From positions 1,984,001 to 2,048,000 of the forward strand of contig NZ_CP091244.1 in NCBI RefSeq assembly GCF_021650935.1: a stretch of 64,000 nt of DNA. Reading direction: 5' to 3'. The notes under the pieces were generated by a model that was not told the origin of the DNA, made no database searches, and worked only from the letters and a program-made list of their open reading frames with translations. The translations under genes were made by a program, and so were the position numbers. Source of the DNA: Thiothrix winogradskyi (GTDB lineage: Bacteria; Pseudomonadota; Gammaproteobacteria; Thiotrichales; Thiotrichaceae). Position 1 is the stretch's first letter. Every line of letters begins with the position of its first letter. Shown piece by piece: positions 59,659 through 64,000 of the stretch.

Positions 59659-60036
59659 TCATTCCTCACCTTTCCTGTCGGTAAATTTCACATTGGCGAT
59701 CCTGATCATGTCGAGGTCAACACTGCTGGCGTTTAGCATCAGGCGGCTGCGTTCTTCACCGCTGTCGCGGTCAGTCCATTCCTCGTTGACCAGCGTGCCA
59801 GTCACCAATACCCGGCAGCCTTTGGCGAGCAGTTTGCTGGCTGTTTCGGCACGTTTGCCCCAGTAGGCCACGTTCAGCCAAAAACCACCCTGTTCGCGGT
59901 AATCGTCGCCATCCTGCACCTGCCGGTCAAAGTAGATGCGCAGTTCACACACGGCACGCTTTTCGTTTGCCACGTCCACGTATTTCAGTACCGGGTCATT
60001 GCCCAGATTGCCACGGCCTTCAAATCGGTTTGCCAT
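59659..60036 (-). CDS. ssb: ICE-type single-stranded DNA-binding protein
   Basis: A 125-residue OB-fold SSB: RFEGRGNLGNDPVLKYV, FDRQVQDGDDYREQGGFWLNVAYWGKRAETASKLLAKGCRVLVTGTL. It lacks the acidic DDDIPF tip of chromosomal SSB, so it may not recruit the same partners. Typical of ICEs for transfer or replication intermediates. Confidence 0.88.
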   Translation of the reverse strand: MANRFEGRGNLGNDPVLKYVDVANEKRAVCELRIYFDRQVQDGDDYREQGGFWLNVAYWGKRAETASKLLAKGCRVLVTGTLVNEEWTDRDSGEERSRLMLNASSVDLDMIRIANVKFTDRKGEE

Positions 60037-60089
60037 CGGGTATCCTCTTTATGTTGTTGTCAGTGAAAGGTTAGTTGTCATTGGTGTGG

Positions 60090-60527
60090 TCAGGCTGTTT
60101 CAGTGGAAGTTCGGGGCAGTTGCCGCATCATTCCCCGCCAGCTTACAAACTGCTGGAGCAGGCGTTCCAGCCGTAGGCATTCGTAGTTGCAGACTGCCCA
60201 TGCCTGGTTCAGGTGGATGCGCTTGAATTCCAGTGCCAGCACCTGCCGCCGGGCATCGGCTGACAAGGCTGCAAGGTAGGCTTGCCCCACCGCATCATCC
60301 AGTTCAAACCGCCGCCGGGTTGTCCCCACCCGCCAACGCAGCGGGGTGTAGGACTTGTCTGCCAGCCGGATAGGGCGGAAGGGCAGGCTGTAACCGAAGC
60401 TGGCATGGAACTCCTGCTGCAATGCCAATAGTTGTTGGTTCAGTTCCGCCAACTGTGCCTGCCTGCGGATAAGGTATTCCCGCGCTTCCCGTGCACCGTC
60501 AAAAGGTAAACCGTATAAAGCTGTCAT
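60090..60527 (-). CDS. DUF3158-like ICE protein
   Basis: A 145-residue protein with PLRWRVGTT, typical of DUF3158, and helical flanks (ARREYLIRRQAQLAELNQQLL-like start; RIHLNQAWAVCNYECLRLERLLQQF). The neighbourhood (PFL_4669, STY4528, SSB) is where DUF3158 normally occurs. Moderate certainty. Confidence 0.65.
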   Translation of the reverse strand: MTALYGLPFDGAREAREYLIRRQAQLAELNQQLLALQQEFHASFGYSLPFRPIRLADKSYTPLRWRVGTTRRRFELDDAVGQAYLAALSADARRQVLALEFKRIHLNQAWAVCNYECLRLERLLQQFVSWRGMMRQLPRTSTETA

Positions 60528-60610
60528 TGCTTATCCCCCTTACCCTTAAAGCCCTTTAGACGGGCTAAGCCGTACCGGGCAACGCTGTACCCGCTCATAC
60601 CGTACCGCCT

Positions 60611-61516
60611 TCATGCTGCCACCCCGGCAGTTGCCACCGCATCCGGGGTGTCTGCCAGCAAGTCTTCACGGGTAGCGTCATGGTCATGATCGGTATCTGC
60701 ATCGGTGGCTGCCTTGCTGCCCGTAGCGGCGCGGGTGATAGCAGGGGCAAACTTCGGGCGCTGGCGTTTTTCCAGTATCTCTACTGGCAGTTGCCCCATG
60801 AGTTCGGCGGCTTGGCGGGCAGGTTCGGTGGCTTGCTGCACCTCCGCGCGGGTAATGCCGGTGTAACGGTAGCGGGCAGTACTTTCAAACACTCGCCGCA
60901 CCATACGGCTGGCCTCGTTCAACACCCCACGCTCGGCAGCGGCATCCATATAGGCGACATGGCGGGCAGTCAGCACCATGCGCACCAGTTCGTCGTAATC
61001 GGTAATGACCCGTGTCGTCCAGTAGGCATAGCTGGCGGCAAAGTTCAGGGTAATGCGTAGCGGTTTGGTGGATTGCGCCACTTCCACCTGCATCGCTGGC
61101 ACAGAATCCAGCAGCTTGCCCAAGCGTTCGCGCAAGCTGGCGATCCCGCTGCTGGTAGTTTCCAGCGCCTCTTCGGCCTGTAGCAGGAACCAGTCGGCGT
61201 AAGGGTCATCGTTACGCGCTGCGTCAGCCATCTGGTTGAGGTACTTGCTGAACTGCATCAGCCCCAGGATACGGTGCTGGGTGTCGGTACGTTCGCGGCC
61301 TGTCACCAGCATTTGGGCTTGGCGGGTCTGGATGGTGACAACGGTGCCGCCGCGCAGGACGCCGATGGATTCCTGGCTGGCATGAGTGATGTTGGTTGTC
61401 GGGACAGTGCTGAAAAAAGCCGGTTTTGCGCCATCTGCCACCGCAGTAGTTCTTCCAGCCATCTCCTGGATCTTGCGTAGTGCTGTAGTACGTGGGCTAT
61501 CAGGTGTGCTCATCAT
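60611..61516 (-). CDS. PFL_4669 family ICE protein (TIGR03761)
   Basis: A 301-residue protein matching the TIGR03761 pattern: VVTIQTRQAQMLVTGRERTDTQHRILGLMQFSKYLNQMADAARNDDPYADWFLLQAEEAL, LNFAASYAYWTTRVITDYDELVRMVLTARHVAYMD and YRYTGITRAEVQQA. It is conserved next to the STY4528 replication gene. Start at 61516 overlaps that gene's stop by four bases. Three 19-bp palindromes lie just upstream. Confidence 0.9.
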   Translation of the reverse strand: MMSTPDSPRTTALRKIQEMAGRTTAVADGAKPAFFSTVPTTNITHASQESIGVLRGGTVVTIQTRQAQMLVTGRERTDTQHRILGLMQFSKYLNQMADAARNDDPYADWFLLQAEEALETTSSGIASLRERLGKLLDSVPAMQVEVAQSTKPLRITLNFAASYAYWTTRVITDYDELVRMVLTARHVAYMDAAAERGVLNEASRMVRRVFESTARYRYTGITRAEVQQATEPARQAAELMGQLPVEILEKRQRPKFAPAITRAATGSKAATDADTDHDHDATREDLLADTPDAVATAGVAA

Positions 61517-63042
61517 GTTTTATTGCTCCATGGGTTGTCGTTAAACATTGTTTGCCTACAGGTGTTTCCGCCGGAAACACCTCTTGCAGAGTCGTGCGCT
61601 GGTTTGGAAGTGTTTCCGGCGGAAACACCCCGCGTTGGGTTTGGTGCCATCCCGGAAGTGTTTCCGCCGGAAACACCCTCAGGGGATTCTTTTGTGCTTC
61701 CCGCCCGTAGTTCGTCAGCCCGTTTTTTCAGGGCGAAGTATTTCTGCTTGGTGCTGGCGAGGTGGGGATCTTCATAGCCGCTAGATCGCGCCATGGTGTC
61801 GGCATGGCGGATGTCACCTGCCAACACACTCATTTCACTCAATAACATTTTGAGTTCAGTGCCAGTGTCAACGGGGGCAGCGGTGTCCGCCACCGGCTGG
61901 TGGACAGGTATCAACCCACCCGTCCGAGCAAGTTCACATAATTTGCGGGTATAGGGGAAAACACCGTAGCTGAGTGGCTTGGAGATGCCTTGGGCTATTG
62001 CTTCCAGTTTTGCCTTGAGTACATCCAGCACATTCTGGCGTAGATTTTCAGGCAGCGCCTCGACTTGCAAACGCACCAGCACTTGGGTGCTTTTGTCGAG
62101 TTGGGGTGGAAATTGCAATGTTGGGCTGTTGTTGGCAGCATTTTCTGCTAACGGTGTGAAATCTGTACTGGTAGTGGTAGTAGTTGTTTCTTTATAACTA
62201 CTATTACTACTACGTAGTACAGAAACTGTACTGTCCATTGGTACAGTTTCTGTACGGGGTATCTTCAACTCACTGGGTACGGATTCTGTACCCGGAGACA
62301 CAACATGGTCTGGGTGTACTGGGTACAGATTCTGTACTGAGGCAGTTGCAACCGTGTTGTCCGCCTTGCCGACATAATGGCCTGCCTGCATTTCACGGAC
62401 AGTTTGCAATGAAGTGCCATAAAAATTACCACCTTGCTGGGACAGGAACTGCAATACCCGGCTACGCCTTTCCAGTGGTGGCTCCACTTGGGAGACATCA
62501 ACGCCAGCCTTGATCTCGTTTTGTAAGTCCCGCAACAATTTGGAGGCCAAACCCTTGACCCGTGGGTGGGGGTTGTTCTGGCCTAAACCCGTATTTTCCA
62601 GCCACTCCAGATAATCACTGTCCAGTGTCAGTGTTTCCGCCAGTTGCAGGGGTTCATCATGCAGGGCGTAAATATTGCCCCTGACCCGGCCTTTGCCATC
62701 CCGTAGCTTGCTCTTGCAGATGGTCAGCCAGCGGGTTGCCCGCAGGATAGCGAGTGCACGGGAAATGGTGGCTTTGGAACCGACTTGACAGCGCAACATG
62801 AGTTCTTCGTAAGTCGGGAAAGCGGTGACGGAATTGCCATCCATGGCGTGTAGCTTGATGATCGCCCAGACATTCCGTTCCAAGGGTTCGAGGATGGGGT
62901 CTTCGTACAGCATCCGGGGGAACACCAGTTGCGGATTGCCGAGGAACAATACCCCGTCAAGTGTACCAAGGCGTTGGTTGCCGGGTTTTTGCAGCAGTTC
63001 AGTGGCGCTACGTTCGATCATCTGTTGCAGATGGCTGGACAT
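61513..63042 (-). CDS. STY4528-type ICE replication protein
   Basis: A 509-residue protein. The N-terminal 190 residues match STY4528: LDGVLFLGNPQLVFPRMLYEDPILEPLERNVWAIIKLHAMDGNSVTAFPTYEELML, then a winged-helix-like segment (ISRALAILRATRWL) and RGNIYALHDEPLQL. The C-terminal 45 residues are three 16-residue repeats (GVSGGNT-type) encoded by a 48-bp tandem repeat. A Ser/Thr-rich centre (about 260-310) separates the parts. Confidence 0.87.
   Translation of the reverse strand: MSSHLQQMIERSATELLQKPGNQRLGTLDGVLFLGNPQLVFPRMLYEDPILEPLERNVWAIIKLHAMDGNSVTAFPTYEELMLRCQVGSKATISRALAILRATRWLTICKSKLRDGKGRVRGNIYALHDEPLQLAETLTLDSDYLEWLENTGLGQNNPHPRVKGLASKLLRDLQNEIKAGVDVSQVEPPLERRSRVLQFLSQQGGNFYGTSLQTVREMQAGHYVGKADNTVATASVQNLYPVHPDHVVSPGTESVPSELKIPRTETVPMDSTVSVLRSSNSSYKETTTTTTSTDFTPLAENAANNSPTLQFPPQLDKSTQVLVRLQVEALPENLRQNVLDVLKAKLEAIAQGISKPLSYGVFPYTRKLCELARTGGLIPVHQPVADTAAPVDTGTELKMLLSEMSVLAGDIRHADTMARSSGYEDPHLASTKQKYFALKKRADELRAGSTKESPEGVSGGNTSGMAPNPTRGVSAGNTSKPAHDSARGVSGGNTCRQTMFNDNPWSNKT
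61562..61676. repeat. Three 19-bp palindromes at 48-bp period (iteron-like)
   Basis: GTGTTTCCGCCGGAAACAC at 61562-61580 and 61658-61676, and the variant with GGC centre at 61610-61628. Eight-base arms, three-base centre. They start exactly 48 bp apart and keep the reading frame of the replication gene. Confidence 0.85.
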
Positions 63043-63045
63043 GGT

Positions 63046-63642
63046 TCACCAGCCTCCTGTCGTGGTATGGCGGTGGCGGGTCTTGACCTGTTGAGCCATC
63101 TGTTGCCAGTCCTGCACTAAATCCCAAATGATCCGCAGGGGGTGTCCGGTGATGTCATGCAATTCCAGCAAGGTTTCTGAGGACAGGCTTTTGTCTTGCC
63201 GTTCCCATAAGCGGTACAGGTCGTGTTCCTGTTGTTCCGTCAGTTGGCTGTAACGGTATTCCTGAATGCCGAGTTCCTTGCGCACGCGGGTGTAGTGTTT
63301 TTTGCTGATTCCCAGCAAGGCTTGCACCATGGCGAGGGAAGCACCTGCTTGCAACAGGCGATGCAGCAACGCGATACGTTGTTGTTCCATTTCCAGGTGC
63401 TGGCGTTCATTGGCAATCAGTTCTGCCAATGCTGCTGGATTGATATTCGTGTCGATGCAGAATTGGAGTTGCTGGCTGGTAGCCGTACACAAGGTATCCA
63501 CCATCCGTTGTTTGACCCGTTGGCGTAACGGGGGAGCCAGGTTCACCAGCAAGGCGGGCAGTATTTGCTTCAACGCTTGGTCTGCCAGTTGGTTCAGGGA
63601 ATCGGAACCCCTGATAAAGGGTTGGGTCTCTGACTGGTTCAT
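63046..63642 (-). CDS. DUF2857 family ICE protein
   Basis: A 198-residue helical protein (LNQLADQALKQILPALLVNLAPPLRQRVKQRMVDTLC... LLQAGASLAMVQALLGISKKHYTRVRKELGI), consistent with DUF2857, which usually sits next to STY4528. The GISKKHYTRVRKELG segment looks like a helix-turn-helix. Start ATG 63642 overlaps the next gene's stop. Confidence 0.8.
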   Translation of the reverse strand: MNQSETQPFIRGSDSLNQLADQALKQILPALLVNLAPPLRQRVKQRMVDTLCTATSQQLQFCIDTNINPAALAELIANERQHLEMEQQRIALLHRLLQAGASLAMVQALLGISKKHYTRVRKELGIQEYRYSQLTEQQEHDLYRLWERQDKSLSSETLLELHDITGHPLRIIWDLVQDWQQMAQQVKTRHRHTTTGGW

Positions 63643-64000
63643 GCGGTAGATACCTCCCACACGGTTGCCCCTTTGCCATGGGTCAGGATCAGGTCGTGGA
63701 TTTGGCGGGTGTTACGGATGATTTCCACGGCCTTATCAAAATGGTTATCCGGCAGGTAATGCCAGAATAGCCAGTGCCCATTCATGGGATCCATCAGGGG
63801 ATGTACCGAGAGGCGCATTTGTGGGTCGTCAATCACACTTTGTTCCGGCAGATAACGGATGCGGATAGTGTCAGGGCAACCTGTTGTACCAGTCGTGCTG
63901 CTGAAACTGGCACTTTGCTGGCAGAGGAACCACCACAGGGAATGCCCATGCCCCAGTACCAATGCGGCATCCATATCGCCGTGTTCTGTCTTGAGGAACA
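63639..64000 (-). CDS. Hypothetical ICE protein, C-terminal part
   Basis: The frame is open to the right edge (120 codons visible, reading FLKTEHGDMDAALVLGHGHSLWWFLCQQ at the edge). An internal ATG at 63974 is unlikely to be the start because the frame continues. No family recognised. Coupled to DUF2857 by ATGA. Confidence 0.55.
   Translation of the reverse strand, partial: FLKTEHGDMDAALVLGHGHSLWWFLCQQSASFSSTTGTTGCPDTIRIRYLPEQSVIDDPQMRLSVHPLMDPMNGHWLFWHYLPDNHFDKAVEIIRNTRQIHDLILTHGKGATVWEVSTA

Noticed and set aside
61562..61676. CRISPR array
   Set aside because: Three 19-bp palindromic copies with 29-bp gaps at first resemble one, but they lie in frame inside a coding gene, the gaps encode a repeated peptide and no cas gene is near.

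Overview
The window looks like chromosomal and mobile DNA of a sulfur-oxidising gammaproteobacterium, most likely Thiothrix or a close relative (Thiotrichales). This rests on gene content (sox genes, thiosulfate/sulfite permeases, rhodaneses) and protein style, not on a database search. No rRNA, tRNA, transposase or CRISPR array was found.

Region 1 (1-20 kb) is a sulfur and metal block. It holds a DUF318 permease, two rhodaneses with a TauE/SafE exporter, a molybdate importer (modABC) behind a short ModE-like regulator, a mer cluster without a merA gene (merR/merT/merP plus a GDCCVxC protein), split YeeE/YedE permeases, an ECF sigma factor with a CMD-like partner, and soxYZAX with a secreted rhodanese, a SoxH-like MBL protein and a porin. 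Three tandem Tat-exported paralogues follow. They keep the His-x3-His...Glu iron-ligand pattern of sulfur oxygenase reductase.

Region 2 (19.7-26.2 kb) is an arsenic block. A Crp/Fnr regulator, ACR3 and arsC form one unit. GAPDH, arsJ, arsR, a second arsC and pstS form another. Three FNR-type sites, each with a -10-like hexamer 32 bp from the dyad centre, lie upstream of the YeeE pair, the porin and the SOR-like genes. The Crp/Fnr protein encoded between the SOR-like genes and acr3 is the obvious candidate regulator.

Region 3 (26.3-47.5 kb) is a long minus-strand F-type conjugation operon (traW-traU-trbC-traN in two parts-dsbA-transglycosylase-traA-L-E-K-B-dsbC-traV-C-trbI-signal peptidase-traF-H-G), mostly with ATGA start/stop overlaps. 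A PIN/HTH toxin-antitoxin pair sits on its upstream flank on the plus strand.

Region 4 (48.9-64 kb) is the maintenance region of the same integrating conjugative element: SF2 helicase, RadC, DUF6094 methyltransferase, DUF2786, DUF6573, DUF3275, DUF3577, XRE regulator, SSB, DUF3158, PFL_4669 family, STY4528-type replication protein and DUF2857. Eight of these genes share a repeated, covarying 5' leader that can pair with their Shine-Dalgarno sequence. Three palindromes at an exact 48-bp period lie in the end of the replication gene. The gaps hold repeats with a covarying hairpin and a 500-bp hairpin-rich stretch without genes. These RNA/DNA elements and the SOR-like trio are the most unusual content of the window.
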